Shown in pieces: positions 53,720-63,259 of a stretch of 64,000 bases of DNA (its first letter is position 1; each line of letters opens with the position of its first letter). The DNA lies in NCBI GenBank assembly GCA_030646715.1, contig JAUSLJ010000037.1:1-64000 (forward strand). Direction: 5' to 3'. The DNA is from Agitococcus sp. (GTDB lineage Bacteria; Pseudomonadota; Gammaproteobacteria; Pseudomonadales; Moraxellaceae). The notes below the pieces were generated by a model. That model did no database searches, was not told the origin of the DNA, and was given only the letters and a program-made list of their open reading frames with translations. Made by a program: the position numbers and the translations under genes.

Positions 53720-54397
53720 TTATTTCGCCAAACAACCACTTTGCATAGTCAATATTCTGTCCGCACTTTGTGCCAAACGTAAATCATGAGTAACAATCAC
53801 GAGGCTCATGCCTAACTCGTGTTTTAGCTCTTGAAATAAGGCTTGTACTTCTAATGCAGTATGATGATCTAAATTGCCTGTTGGTTCATCAGCCAACACC
53901 AAGGCAGGCTTGGTCACTAAAGCTCGCGCTAAAGCCACGCGCTGACGCTCACCACCCGATAACTCGGAGGGTTTGTGGTGTAAACGGTGACTTAACCCGA
54001 CCCGTGCCAATATCTCCGTCGCGGCTTGCTCACAGTCTTTTACGGCATCATCCCTAAGTAATAAAGGCATACTCACATTTTCTAAAGCGGTGAACTCTGG
54101 CAATAAATGATGAAACTGATAGACAAAACCTAAATACCGATTACGGATTTGTCCACGTTTAACTTCATTTAAACGGCTTAATGGCTCGCCCAAAATACTT
54201 ACTGAACCGCTAGTCGGAGTATCTAAGCCACCCAATAAATGTAGCAAGGTACTTTTACCTGAGCCTGAACTGCCAACAATAGCCACAAACTCTCCGCGAT
54301 GAATCGTCAAATCAACATTATTAAGTACATCAACCGCTTGTACGCCTTCGTTAAAGCGTTTACACAGCTTTTCAGCCGTTAAAATCATCTCACTCAT
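53720..54397 (-). CDS. lolD: Lipoprotein-releasing ATPase LolD
   Basis: About 225 residues from the ATG at 54397, which overlaps the lolC stop by 8 bases; an earlier ATG would lie inside lolC. ABC ATPase motifs: Walker [10 protein letters not shown], the Q-loop region [18 protein letters not shown] (typical of LolD), signature LSGGERQR, Walker [13 protein letters not shown]. It powers release of lipoproteins from the inner membrane to LolA. Confidence 0.95.
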   Translation of the reverse strand: MSEMILTAEKLCKRFNEGVQAVDVLNNVDLTIHRGEFVAIVGSSGSGKSTLLHLLGGLDTPTSGSVSILGEPLSRLNEVKRGQIRNRYLGFVYQFHHLLPEFTALENVSMPLLLRDDAVKDCEQAATEILARVGLSHRLHHKPSELSGGERQRVALARALVTKPALVLADEPTGNLDHHTALEVQALFQELKHELGMSLVIVTHDLRLAQSADRILTMQSGCLAK

Positions 54398-55625
54398 AAC
54401 GTAATGCCTCCGCAGGTTGAACTTGTGCCGCACGACGGGCAGGATAAATAGTGGCAAAAAAGCTCATTAACCCCGAAGTCATACTGACCCATAACACATC
54501 AATCCAACTTAATTCTGACGGCAAATAATTAACAAAATAGGCCGCAAATAAATCAAGCCCTGTGATTTGCTCAACCCATGTCATAAAATCACTAATGTTC
54601 AAGGCGATAGTAATACCCAATAACACGCCACCGACTGTGCCTACCAAACCAATGACTGCACCTTGCACCATAAAAATTCGGGTAATGGTTTGTGGTGATG
54701 CGCCTAAGGTTCGCAAAATAGCAATGTCGGCTTTTTTATCCGTCACCACCATCACTAAACTAGAGACAATGTTAAAAGCAGCAACGGCAACAATGAGCAA
54801 CAGCAGCAATGCCATCATGGCTTTTTCCATTTGAATGGCACTAAACAAATTACCGTGTGTTTCTGTCCAATTATGAGCTTCAAAAAAGTCAGGTAAATCC
54901 TGAACTAAGGCATCACCCACCTCACGTGCTTGAAAAAGGTCATCCAGTTTTAAACGTACACCTTGCACGTTGTCGCCAATTCGGAGCATTTTTCCTGCAT
55001 CACGGATATGAACATACGCCAGTAAACCGTCAACATCGGCACCGACTTTAAACACACCTACCACCGTAAAGCGTTTAAAACGTGGAATGACACCTGCAGG
55101 CGATAATGACGCTTCAGGTAAAACTAAGGTGACTTTATCACCCGCTGTCACACCCAAACCATTGGCCAAAGCGTCGCCTAAGACAATGCCAAACCCATCA
55201 GCTGTTAAATCGTCCAGTTTGGCACTGCCCATATTTTCATTGACAATAGAAACCTGTTTTTCATAAACAGGGTCAATACCCGAAATTAACGCACCTGCCA
55301 CTTGGCCATTAGCCGTCAACATACCTTGTAATTGAGTAAACGGCGCTACTGCAATTACTTGTGGATTTTTCTTAGCAAAATCTGCTAATTTGTGCCAATC
55401 GTGAAATGGCTCGCGTGAGCTGATCGTGGCATGAGGTATCATCCCCAAAATACGATTTTTTAGTTCACGGTCAAAGCCATTCATCACTGAAAGTACAGTA
55501 ATAAGTACGGCAACCCCTAACATCAGTCCTATAATTGACGTTAGTGAAATAAAAGAAATAAAATGATTACGACGTTTGGCGCGCGTATAACGCAAACCGA
55601 TTAATAACGAAACTGGCTTGAACAT
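54390..55625 (-). CDS. lolC: Lipoprotein-releasing permease (LolC/LolE family)
   Basis: A 411-residue inner-membrane protein. A first membrane segment (about 22-48, [20 protein letters not shown]) is followed by a large periplasmic domain and three C-terminal membrane segments (about 265-400), with [15 protein letters not shown] in the coupling loop. It forms the LolCDE complex with LolD. Only one permease gene is present here, so the second subunit is elsewhere or this is a homodimeric LolF-like form. Confidence 0.93.
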   Translation of the reverse strand: MFKPVSLLIGLRYTRAKRRNHFISFISLTSIIGLMLGVAVLITVLSVMNGFDRELKNRILGMIPHATISSREPFHDWHKLADFAKKNPQVIAVAPFTQLQGMLTANGQVAGALISGIDPVYEKQVSIVNENMGSAKLDDLTADGFGIVLGDALANGLGVTAGDKVTLVLPEASLSPAGVIPRFKRFTVVGVFKVGADVDGLLAYVHIRDAGKMLRIGDNVQGVRLKLDDLFQAREVGDALVQDLPDFFEAHNWTETHGNLFSAIQMEKAMMALLLLLIVAVAAFNIVSSLVMVVTDKKADIAILRTLGASPQTITRIFMVQGAVIGLVGTVGGVLLGITIALNISDFMTWVEQITGLDLFAAYFVNYLPSELSWIDVLWVSMTSGLMSFFATIYPARRAAQVQPAEALRYE

Positions 55626-55662
55626 GGTAGAAGTTGAACCATACTATTAACAAAATGGCAGT

Positions 55663-56280
55663 ATGCCCTACGAGTTGAATATCATGACGAAAACAACCAC
55701 GGACCCTTTCGAACGGCGTTTACTCAATCGTGTAGACTCGACACTATCGCTGCATTATCAGCCGATTAGTAGTACAGAATCGTTAAAAGATCCTTATGAC
55801 AATAATTTTTCGCTACCTCGCTATTTCACCTTGTTTGCCGAAATTGAACAAGTGGATAGCGTGCAACGTAGCCAAATGCAATTATTAGAGCGCGAAAATG
55901 AACGGCTGCACGGTTTATTTCAGGCAATGAACCTCAAGCTTGAGTTGTTAACAGGCGCGATTTACGACGGTCTTGCCAAACTACTGTCACCGATTCCCCA
56001 ACAAGTCAATTTGAGTGAAAGTGGTTTATCGTTTCACGCCACAGAAGCCATTACACCGGGCACACATTTACATTTAGCGATTAGCCATTTAGAGCATCAT
56101 TATCATATCGCAGCGACCGCTCGTGTTGTATATTGTGAAGATGAAGACCTTGAAGGCTTTAGAACGGGCGTTTACTTTATCAACATTAACCCTAGCGACC
56201 GCGCCCGTTTGTCTCAAGATATTTTCCGCAAGCAAGAAGAACACGCTGCTTTAGAGCCCTTTGAAAATCCCGAACTTTAA
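55663..56280 (+). CDS. PilZ-domain protein
   Basis: 205 residues (a start at the second Met, 55684, is also possible). An N-terminal helical part with a predicted coiled coil (QMQLLERENERLHGLFQAM) precedes a PilZ-like beta-barrel. The barrel has NLSESGLSF, matching the [DN]xSxxG cyclic-di-GMP motif, while the RxxxR motif is not clear. It may therefore bind cyclic-di-GMP weakly or not at all. It lies divergent from lolC. Confidence 0.75.
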   Translation: MPYELNIMTKTTTDPFERRLLNRVDSTLSLHYQPISSTESLKDPYDNNFSLPRYFTLFAEIEQVDSVQRSQMQLLERENERLHGLFQAMNLKLELLTGAIYDGLAKLLSPIPQQVNLSESGLSFHATEAITPGTHLHLAISHLEHHYHIAATARVVYCEDEDLEGFRTGVYFININPSDRARLSQDIFRKQEEHAALEPFENPEL

Positions 56281-56291
56281 CAAGCGATTCA

Positions 56292-56321
56292 TTCCCCCTC
56301 TCCATTATTGAGAGAGGGAGG
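56292..56321. terminator. Hairpin between PilZ gene and glnS
   Basis: CCCTCTC and GAGAGAGGG form an inverted repeat between two convergent genes, a probable bidirectional terminator. Confidence 0.5.
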
Positions 56322-56332
56322 ATATTGGCCTG

Positions 56333-57982
56333 TTATTCGCTGCCTTTAACGCCCCATGAATCACGCAAACCTACGGTTTTATTAAATACTAATTTGCCAT
56401 TCACACAATCGACTAAATCAGCAACAAAATAGCCTTCACGTTCAAATTGAAAGTGATCTTCAGGTTTTGCCGAAGCCAAACTGGGTTCAACCCACGCCTG
56501 TAAGGTCTGAAAGGCATCTGGATTTAAAGACGCTAAAAGGTCATCACCCGATTCAGGATTTGGTAAAGTAAATAAGCGATCGTACAAACGCACTTCTGCT
56601 TGCACACCTGCACTCGCTGACACCCACTGAATCACGCCTTTGACTTTACGGCCTTCAGGATTTTTGCCCAAGGTATTTAAGTCAGCACTACAACGCAGTT
56701 CAATAACCTCGCCTGCAGCGTTTTTCAGCACTTCGTCACAGCGAATAACATAACTATGGCGCAAGCGTACCTCACCACCTAAAACCAAGCGTTTAAAGCC
56801 TTTCGGTGGATCTTCACTAAAATCAGCGGCATCAATAAATATTTCTTGGGTAAATGGAATCTCGCGCGTCCCTAATTCGGGTAAATTAGGATGACAAGCT
56901 GACGTTAAGGTCAATATTTCATCACCAACATTCGTAATCACCACTTTTAAGGGCTTTAATACTGCCATTGCACGCGGCGCAGTGTTTTCGAGGTGATTAC
57001 GGACACAAAACTCTAATAAACCAAAATCGACCACACCGTCATTTTTGCTAATACCAATACGTTCACAGAAATCACGCAATGACTCTGGGGTATAACCGCG
57101 ACGACGTAAACCTGCAATCGTTGGCATACGCGGGTCATCCCAACCTGTGACCGTGCCTTCATCGACTAGTTTCTTTAATTTACGTTTGCTAGTGACGGTA
57201 TAGTTTAAGTTTAAACGCGAAAATTCAATTTGTTGTGGATGCGCGGGCGTGGCTAGCGTATCTAACAACCAATCATAAAAAGGACGATGGTCTTCAAACT
57301 CTAAAGTACACAATGAGTGCGTAATATTTTCGATGGCATCAGAAATCGGATGGGTATAATCATACATCGGATAAATAAGCCATTTATTACCCGTTTGATG
57401 ATGAACCACTTTTTTAATCCGATAAATCACAGGGTCTCGCAAATTAATATTGCCAGAAGCCATATCAATTTTTGCCCGTAAAACACACTCACCTTCGGCA
57501 AAATCACCAAGACGCATTTTCTCAAATAAAGCTAAATTTTCTTCAATCGTACGCTCACGATAAGGAGAATTTGTCCCTGCTTCAACAAAACTGCCGCGCG
57601 TTTGTTGAATTTGTTCAGGCGTTTGCGAGTCAACATAAGCTTTACCCATGTTAATTAACTGCAAGGCGTAGTTGTATAACGCATCAAAATAATCTGACGC
57701 ATAACGGACGTTACCAGCCCAGTGAAAACCTAACCAAGTGACATCGCGCTGGATCGCATCAATATATTCTTGCGATTCTTTTTCAGGATTGGTGTCGTCA
57801 AAACGCAAGTTACACTCGCCCTGACTTTCAACAGCAATGCCAAAATTCAAACAAATAGACTTAGCATGACCAATATGTAAATAACCATTAGGCTCGGGGG
57901 GAAAACGGGTAATCACTTTGGTGTGTTTGCCTGTTTCTAAATCATTAACAATCTGTGCACGGATAAAATCTTTGGCTTCCAT
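56333..57982 (-). CDS. glnS: Glutaminyl-tRNA synthetase
   Basis: 549 residues from the ATG at 57982, matching the family start ([11 protein letters not shown]). An ATG at 58093 would give an unrelated leader. The class I motifs are [15 protein letters not shown] (HIGH) and VTSKRKL (KMSKS variant as in E. coli GlnS). A C-terminal anticodon-binding beta-barrel carries [10 protein letters not shown]. It charges tRNA-Gln, of which one gene lies at 43937. Confidence 0.96.
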   Translation of the reverse strand: MEAKDFIRAQIVNDLETGKHTKVITRFPPEPNGYLHIGHAKSICLNFGIAVESQGECNLRFDDTNPEKESQEYIDAIQRDVTWLGFHWAGNVRYASDYFDALYNYALQLINMGKAYVDSQTPEQIQQTRGSFVEAGTNSPYRERTIEENLALFEKMRLGDFAEGECVLRAKIDMASGNINLRDPVIYRIKKVVHHQTGNKWLIYPMYDYTHPISDAIENITHSLCTLEFEDHRPFYDWLLDTLATPAHPQQIEFSRLNLNYTVTSKRKLKKLVDEGTVTGWDDPRMPTIAGLRRRGYTPESLRDFCERIGISKNDGVVDFGLLEFCVRNHLENTAPRAMAVLKPLKVVITNVGDEILTLTSACHPNLPELGTREIPFTQEIFIDAADFSEDPPKGFKRLVLGGEVRLRHSYVIRCDEVLKNAAGEVIELRCSADLNTLGKNPEGRKVKGVIQWVSASAGVQAEVRLYDRLFTLPNPESGDDLLASLNPDAFQTLQAWVEPSLASAKPEDHFQFEREGYFVADLVDCVNGKLVFNKTVGLRDSWGVKGSE

Positions 57983-58212
57983 CAAAACAACTCGCATGAC
58001 AAGCGTAAAACTAGCCTCTATTATTGACGGCCAGCAAATTAGGACAAAATGATAACGGTACTGCGCTACGAATTTATCAGCAAAAAAAACCATCTGCGGT
58101 TAAAATAGCGATAAATACCAGCCGTTAGCACTCAGTCCAAATTAAAGACTAGAGAGTCTAGCGATTGCTTGCCTCGGTCTCAAGTAGTAAACCCTAAACC
58201 CACAGGATAACG

Positions 58213-58719
58213 ATGATGAAAGTTGCTTTAAATACAAACTTTGGCCGTATTGTCTTAGAACTTGACGAAGTAAAAGCCCCAAAAACCGTTGCCAACTTTG
58301 TTGAGTACGTTAAAAGTGGTCATTACAATGGCGTGATTTTTCATCGCGTGATTAAAGACTTTATGATTCAAGGCGGTGGCTTTGATAAAAACATGAGTCA
58401 AAAACCGACTAAAGCTCCAATTCAAAACGAAGCCGATAATGGCTTAAAAAATGATCTTGGCACAATTGCCATGGCACGTACTCAAGATCCACACTCTGCC
58501 TCAGCACAGTTTTTCATTAACACTTCCGCAGGAAATAGCTTTTTAAACTACTCTAGCAAAACCACTCAAGGCTGGGGCTATGCGGTATTTGGTAAAGTTT
58601 CTGAAGGTATGGATGTCGTTAATAGCATTCGTGTCGTGAAAACTGGTAACAAAGGTGGTCATGGTGACGTTCCTTTAGAACCAGTTGTCATTGAAAGCGC
58701 GGAAGTGATTGCTGAGTAA
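58213..58719 (+). CDS. ppiB: Cytoplasmic peptidyl-prolyl isomerase (cyclophilin B type)
   Basis: 168 residues, without a signal peptide. Cyclophilin motifs: [28 protein letters not shown] and [14 protein letters not shown], with the catalytic Arg in FHRVI. Either of two adjacent ATGs (58213, 58216) may start. It catalyses proline isomerisation. It stands between glnS (divergent) and lpxH. Confidence 0.94.
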   Translation: MMKVALNTNFGRIVLELDEVKAPKTVANFVEYVKSGHYNGVIFHRVIKDFMIQGGGFDKNMSQKPTKAPIQNEADNGLKNDLGTIAMARTQDPHSASAQFFINTSAGNSFLNYSSKTTQGWGYAVFGKVSEGMDVVNSIRVVKTGNKGGHGDVPLEPVVIESAEVIAE

Positions 58720-58742
58720 TTACTCCGCATATCATGTATTAC

Positions 58743-58832
58743 TCCTCCCCCTTAATAAGGGGAGGCTGGGAGGGGGTTATTTGTCGTGACGCAAAACCCC
58801 ACCCTAACCCTCCCCCTTATCAAGGGAGGGAA
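58743..58832. repeat. REP/BIME-like double palindrome before lpxH
   Basis: Two hairpins of CCTCCCCCTT type (58744-58765 and 58808-58831) face each other across about 20 bases. The 35-base arms (58744-58779 and 58795-58831) are also inverted copies of each other, so the whole unit can fold into one large cruciform. No gene is inside. Confidence 0.65.
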
Positions 58833-58863
58833 CTAATCTACCTATCCTCAAAAAAACATCCTT

Positions 58864-59601
58864 ATGAACCCCATTTTTTTCATCTCTGACTTACATTTAG
58901 CTGCCGACTTACCACGCGTTACTCAAGGCTTTTTTCAATTATTAAAACAGTTAGAAGGCCAGACACAGGCACTTTATGTCTTAGGTGATTTATTTGAAGT
59001 CTGGGTGGGTGATGACAATACGAATGACTATAATTTACAAATCATTCAAGCATTTAAACAATTAACGGATAGTGGTACACAACTGTATTTTGTTCATGGT
59101 AATCGTGATTTTATGTTGGGTCACCATTTTGCTACGTCCTGTGGCGGTATCTTACTGGGCGAACGTACCGTTATTAATGTACCGACGGGCAAACTACTGA
59201 TCGAACACGGCGATGCCTTATGTACTCTTGATGAAAAATTCATGTCTTTTAGGGCACAAAGCCGTCATCCGCTTTGGCAACAAACTATGCTCGCTAAACC
59301 CTTAACCGAACGTGTACAAATTGCCGAACTGTGGCGGATGCAAAGTAAAATGCAAAACAGCAACAAAGCTGAAAACATTATGGACGTTACACCTGACGCG
59401 GTGACACAAGTATTAGCTGAACAAAATCAACATATTTTATTGCACGGTCATACGCATCGCCCCATGATTCACGCACTCATTTTGGCTGATGGTCAAACGG
59501 GACAACGTATTGTTTTGGGTGATTGGCAAGAAGAATCTGGGACGGCGGTAATTGGCATTGCTGACGAGAAAGGCGTTCGTTTGGAAAACTATCACTTTTA
59601 A
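58864..59601 (+). CDS. lpxH: UDP-2,3-diacylglucosamine diphosphatase LpxH
   Basis: 245 residues of the calcineurin-like phosphoesterase fold. Metal-binding motifs: FISDLHLAAD (DxH), VLGDLFEVWVGDD (GDxxExWxGDD), VHGNRDFMLG (GNRD) and LHGHTHRP. It hydrolyses UDP-diacylglucosamine to lipid X in lipid A synthesis. A strong bidirectional terminator follows. Confidence 0.95.
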   Translation: MNPIFFISDLHLAADLPRVTQGFFQLLKQLEGQTQALYVLGDLFEVWVGDDNTNDYNLQIIQAFKQLTDSGTQLYFVHGNRDFMLGHHFATSCGGILLGERTVINVPTGKLLIEHGDALCTLDEKFMSFRAQSRHPLWQQTMLAKPLTERVQIAELWRMQSKMQNSNKAENIMDVTPDAVTQVLAEQNQHILLHGHTHRPMIHALILADGQTGQRIVLGDWQEESGTAVIGIADEKGVRLENYHF

Positions 59602-59627
59602 AGTTACTTTTAAGTGCTTACAAATAC

Positions 59628-59651
59628 AAACGGCTACCGAGGTAGCCGTTT
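59628..59651. terminator. Bidirectional intrinsic terminator
   Basis: AAACGGCTACC (59628-59638) pairs with GGTAGCCGTTT (59641-59651), with A and T runs on both flanks. It separates lpxH (+) from the first lipase gene (-). Confidence 0.9.
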
Positions 59652-59671
59652 TACATATTTCATCAAACTAA

Positions 59672-60607
59672 TTAGACACCCGCATTCTTCAAGCGGTTTG
59701 CATGTCCACGATACACTTCAACAGGATCAGGTGTAAACAAACCACGAACACCAAAGGTATGGTTAATGGCATCAGCGTGATTATGCGGATAGTCATCACG
59801 AATCACTTTACCAAAATGGCTAGAACACTCACCCACCAAGCCATCATTCGCTTCTGTACCCGCCAAGCCTGTGATTCCAAAGAAATAATCTAAAGGATCT
59901 AAGGTATTGGTGAATGAAGACGTACCACTCCACGAATAGTTTTTAATACCATTGGCAGTATAAGCACCTTCGCCACAAACTGTTGTTGGTACACCGTTAG
60001 TATGCGTTGCATTAAATGCAGCTGCACCCGTGGTTGTTAATGATGATAAAGCGGCTAAAGCGTCTTCTGGATGATCGTTACCTGCCAAGTAAGTGACAAT
60101 ACTCATCAACGCATTGGCAACACTACCTAAAAACTCCTGTGTTGTACCAGCAGGAACAATATTATTGACTAAATTAGCCACGGGACTGCCTTTAACAGGA
60201 CTATGCACCATCGTTAAGGAAGCCACTTTTGTTGGGATGACATCGGCCACATAACGAATAGAAAAACCACCATGGCTATGGCCAATGAGGTTAACTTTTT
60301 GGGCACCACTAATCGCTAAAATACTTTGTACTTGCGCCAGTAACTGCTCTCCCCGAGCCTCTGAACTGTTAAGTGCGGATGCTGAAGTAGTATAAACTTT
60401 ACCACCGCTATAACTTAAACCACTGGGTATTTGATACCAGTAATCTACAAATCCAACCAACTTATCAAAACCTAAAACACCTGGTGCTAACACCATCGGA
60501 TATTTAGTTTTAGTGTATGTACAATCTTCCCAAAACCAACATGCTTGGCTAACGTTGGCGGTGAGTGCTCCTGCAAGTACGGCGGCTGTTAATGCGAGTT
60601 TTTTCAT
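59672..60607 (-). CDS. Secreted triacylglycerol lipase (family I.1/I.2), copy 1
   Basis: 311 residues from the ATG at 60607; an ATG at 60658 would lengthen the N-terminus without improving the signal peptide. The signal peptide ends ANVSQA (about residue 22). The mature protein begins near CWFWEDCTYTKTKYPMVLAPG. The nucleophile elbow is GHSHGG (Ser111); Asp lies in EANDGLVG and His in YPHNHADAINH, the Pseudomonas/Burkholderia-type triad. Such lipases require a foldase, which is encoded just upstream. Secretion would be by the type II pathway. Confidence 0.93.
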   Translation of the reverse strand: MKKLALTAAVLAGALTANVSQACWFWEDCTYTKTKYPMVLAPGVLGFDKLVGFVDYWYQIPSGLSYSGGKVYTTSASALNSSEARGEQLLAQVQSILAISGAQKVNLIGHSHGGFSIRYVADVIPTKVASLTMVHSPVKGSPVANLVNNIVPAGTTQEFLGSVANALMSIVTYLAGNDHPEDALAALSSLTTTGAAAFNATHTNGVPTTVCGEGAYTANGIKNYSWSGTSSFTNTLDPLDYFFGITGLAGTEANDGLVGECSSHFGKVIRDDYPHNHADAINHTFGVRGLFTPDPVEVYRGHANRLKNAGV

Positions 60608-60923
60608 GGTTGTTATTCCCCTTACTTGACGTTTTTTTGATTGTTGGAATGAAGACAAATTTTTTTTAATTATTATTTTAATAATTTGCTGAGATATTAT
60701 TTTAGTTGATATTTGATTTTATAGAGTATTTGCACTAAATTTACTGGTTGAATATTATGCTGAAACAATGCACTTAACCAGTCAACAAGCTGACAAATTA
60801 CGCCAACTTATTGTTTTAAAACGACAGGATGACAGGTGGTATATTCACAAAGATAAACGACCACTAAAGTGGCCGTTTTATCAATCGCATCAATAAGAAG
60901 GGCGAAATAATTTCGCCAAAATC
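60608..60923. other. Lipase 1 upstream region with a hairpin terminator
   Basis: This AT-rich gap between lipase 1 and the foldase gene contains AAACGACCACT (60855-60865) pairing with AGTGGCCGTTT (60868-60878), a terminator for the foldase on the minus strand, and a palindrome GGCGAAATAATTTCGCC (60902-60918). A 42-codon frame at 60768-60896 overlaps the hairpin and is probably not a gene. Lipase 1 must have its own promoter here, but none is convincing. Confidence 0.55.
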
Positions 60924-61967
60924 TTAAAGCTTTAGACCTTGATCGTGAATCGTTTCTAAAGCATCAACCCTAATCTGCTCTTGCTGATCGAATGATTTTT
61001 GCTTAATGTCATTTACTTGTTTTTGCCGATCTTGTTCGCTCAAGGCTTGGTTTTTCAGGATCGCATCACGCTGTTGTAAATACTCATTCATACGACCATC
61101 CCACACCGCCCGCTCTTGATCCAAAGCTTCTAGGCGTACCGTTGCTTCTGGCCCAACGATTTGTTCACGGATTGCGCGAAGCTCTTCTGGTTTACCACCC
61201 CTAGTCTTCCACTCTTCGGTAAATGTCGTTAACTCTTGATATTTGTTGAGTGTTTCGGTGCTTTCTTTTAATGCAGGCGGTAACGCATTTAATAACTCCG
61301 CGGTACGTCGCGCTTTTTCTGTGGCACTTAAACTTTTATCTTGCATGACTTCAATACGCGCCATCGTATAGCGGTCATACGCATCTTCATCACCAAAAAA
61401 TGCTTCCGTTACCTCACGGCTTAGATACTTAGAGCGCAGAGCTTGCACTGCTTCTTTTTGCTGACGAATAGCAGGAATATTCAGTGCTGCGTCACCCTGC
61501 GGTTGTACTTGAGGAATATGTCCTAATGCTTCACGGTACGCTAAATATGAATCTAAAATCTGTTCTGCTTGAGCTGCGGCTTTTGCAGGTAATTTATGAC
61601 GAATATAAGCTCGAATACGTGAAATGATACTCGTTAAATCCTCCTCGCCAATCGCTGATAAAAAATAATCAAACACTTGGCGAATACTACGGCTGATAAT
61701 CAAATTTCCTGCCGCGTCCACTTCCAGCGCACCATCAACTTCGGTATCACTTAAAGACTTGGGCATATTTTCTGTGCCTGTTTTAAATCGAGTATCTGTT
61801 TTAGATAACTCAATTGCTTTGGCGACATCTTGCGCACTTTGGCCACTGGCGACTGGTGCAGCTTTAACGGATTCTTCGACAGGTGGTTTATCACGAGCAA
61901 GCCATAACAATACACTTGCTATCAATACAAAAAAAACGGCCAAACCGATTGCTGCTTTACGCTGCAT
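60924..61967 (-). CDS. lifO: Lipase-specific foldase (lipase chaperone)
   Basis: 347 residues from the ATG at 61967, where GGAGA lies about 9 bases upstream. An N-terminal membrane anchor (about 5-24, AAIGLAVFFVLIASVLLWLA) is followed by a Pro/Ala-rich linker. The Lif family motif RQVFDYFLSAIGE (96-108) is the conserved RxxFDYFLSA signature, and long helices with many charged residues extend to the end. It is an inner-membrane-anchored steric chaperone that folds the lipases in the periplasm before type II export. One foldase serves three lipases. Confidence 0.94.
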   Translation of the reverse strand: MQRKAAIGLAVFFVLIASVLLWLARDKPPVEESVKAAPVASGQSAQDVAKAIELSKTDTRFKTGTENMPKSLSDTEVDGALEVDAAGNLIISRSIRQVFDYFLSAIGEEDLTSIISRIRAYIRHKLPAKAAAQAEQILDSYLAYREALGHIPQVQPQGDAALNIPAIRQQKEAVQALRSKYLSREVTEAFFGDEDAYDRYTMARIEVMQDKSLSATEKARRTAELLNALPPALKESTETLNKYQELTTFTEEWKTRGGKPEELRAIREQIVGPEATVRLEALDQERAVWDGRMNEYLQQRDAILKNQALSEQDRQKQVNDIKQKSFDQQEQIRVDALETIHDQGLKL

Positions 61968-62026
61968 TATTATTATCTCCATCGACATTGAGTGACACAT
62001 TGCTTGCGTCACTATCAATAAACCCA

Positions 62027-62052
62027 TAAAAAAAGCGGCCTTGAAGACCGCT
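62027..62052 (-). terminator. Terminator after lipase 2
   Basis: On the minus strand AGCGGTC-TTCAA-GGCCGCT (7 bp with one G-T pair) is followed by seven T. It separates lipase 2 from the foldase gene, so the foldase probably has partial read-through or its own promoter. Confidence 0.8.
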
Positions 62053-62083
62053 GCTTTTTATATCAGAAATACGCTATTTTTGC

Positions 62084-63022
62084 TTATAATCCTGCCACTT
62101 TTAAGCGGTTTGCTTGTTGACGATACAAATCTGTCGGCGCAGGAGTAAACAAACCACGAATACCAAACAATTGATTAATCGCATCACCATGATTATGTGG
62201 ATAATTATCACGGACAACCTTACCAAAATGTCCAGAACAACGTCCCACTAGACCATCATTCGCTTCTTTAGATATCACTCCTGTAATACCAAAGAAAACA
62301 TCTAATGGATCAAGAATATTGGTTACTGAAGATGTACCACTCCAAGAGTAGTTTTTAATACCATTGGCTGCGTAGGCACCTTCACCACACGCTGTCGTTG
62401 GTACACCATTAGGGTGTTTGGCGTTAAATGTCGCTGCACCTTTAGTCGTGAACGAATCCATACTGGCCAAGAAGTTTTCTTTGTAAGTATTGCCCGCTAA
62501 AAAGGTGACAAAGTTAGAAACGGCATTCGCAACATTTTGAATTAACGACGCAGAAAATGTACCTGCAGGCGCGACATTACGAATTAAATCGGCACCAGGT
62601 GCGCCTTTGACGGGGCTATGCACCATCGTTAATGAAGCGACACGCGTAGGCATCACATCAGCAACATAACGTACCGAAAAGCCACCATGACTATGGCCAA
62701 TCAGGTTCACTTTTTGTGCGCCTGTAATCGCCAAAATACTTTTTACTTGCGTCAACAGTTGTTCACCACGCACTTCGGAGCTATTAAAGGCAGAAGCCGA
62801 AGTTGTGTAAACTTTCGCGCCACCGTCTTTCATGGCATTAGGAATGCCATACCAATAATCAACAAAACCCACTAACTTATCAAAACCCAAGACACCTGGT
62901 GCTAAGACCACAGGATATTTAGTTTTGGTGTAATCACAATTAAATAAGCAAAACGCGCTGGCGGTATTAGCGGAAACGGATGCAACAGTTAAGGTTGCGG
63001 CAACAAGTGCTTTTTTTAACAT
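62084..63022 (-). CDS. Secreted triacylglycerol lipase, copy 2
   Basis: 312 residues. The signal peptide ends ANTASA (about residue 23), then FCLFNCDYTKTKYPVVLAPG. GHSHGG gives Ser111; Asp is in EANDGLVG and His in YPHNHGDAINQ. Closely similar to copies 1 and 3 over the full length; the differences cluster in the lid region (about 140-180). It lies upstream of the foldase gene on the same strand. Confidence 0.93.
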   Translation of the reverse strand: MLKKALVAATLTVASVSANTASAFCLFNCDYTKTKYPVVLAPGVLGFDKLVGFVDYWYGIPNAMKDGGAKVYTTSASAFNSSEVRGEQLLTQVKSILAITGAQKVNLIGHSHGGFSVRYVADVMPTRVASLTMVHSPVKGAPGADLIRNVAPAGTFSASLIQNVANAVSNFVTFLAGNTYKENFLASMDSFTTKGAATFNAKHPNGVPTTACGEGAYAANGIKNYSWSGTSSVTNILDPLDVFFGITGVISKEANDGLVGRCSGHFGKVVRDNYPHNHGDAINQLFGIRGLFTPAPTDLYRQQANRLKVAGL

Positions 63023-63259
63023 GGAAATCCCCTGCTCATCGTGAGTGGTTAGTGTTGTTATTTAGATTATTAAAATATTATTTTTGCACAGCGCAATGAA
63101 TTAAAATGATTTATGTATATTTTCAGTAATCGTAGGACAAGCCAACAAATATTAATATCAGCATTCGACCAGCGGTTCAATTTTAAAGCTGCGCGGTAAT
63201 AATACCGACTACCGCGCATCCTACCCTCACCCGAATCAAGGCAAGTTAAATCGAAGTCA
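63023..63259. other. Spacer between lipases 2 and 3 with a hairpin
   Basis: GCGCGGTA (63191-63198) pairs with TACCGCGC (63210-63217) downstream of lipase 3. The T-run on the minus strand is weak (AGCTTTAAAATT). The AT-rich rest presumably holds the lipase 2 promoter. Confidence 0.45.

Noticed and set aside
53583-53789. 68-codon frame between prfC and lolD
   Set aside because: It runs through a terminator palindrome and the lolD 3' end, with no family features.
60768-60896. 42-codon plus-strand frame between lipase 1 and the foldase gene
   Set aside because: A terminator hairpin lies within it and no ribosome site is evident; probably chance.
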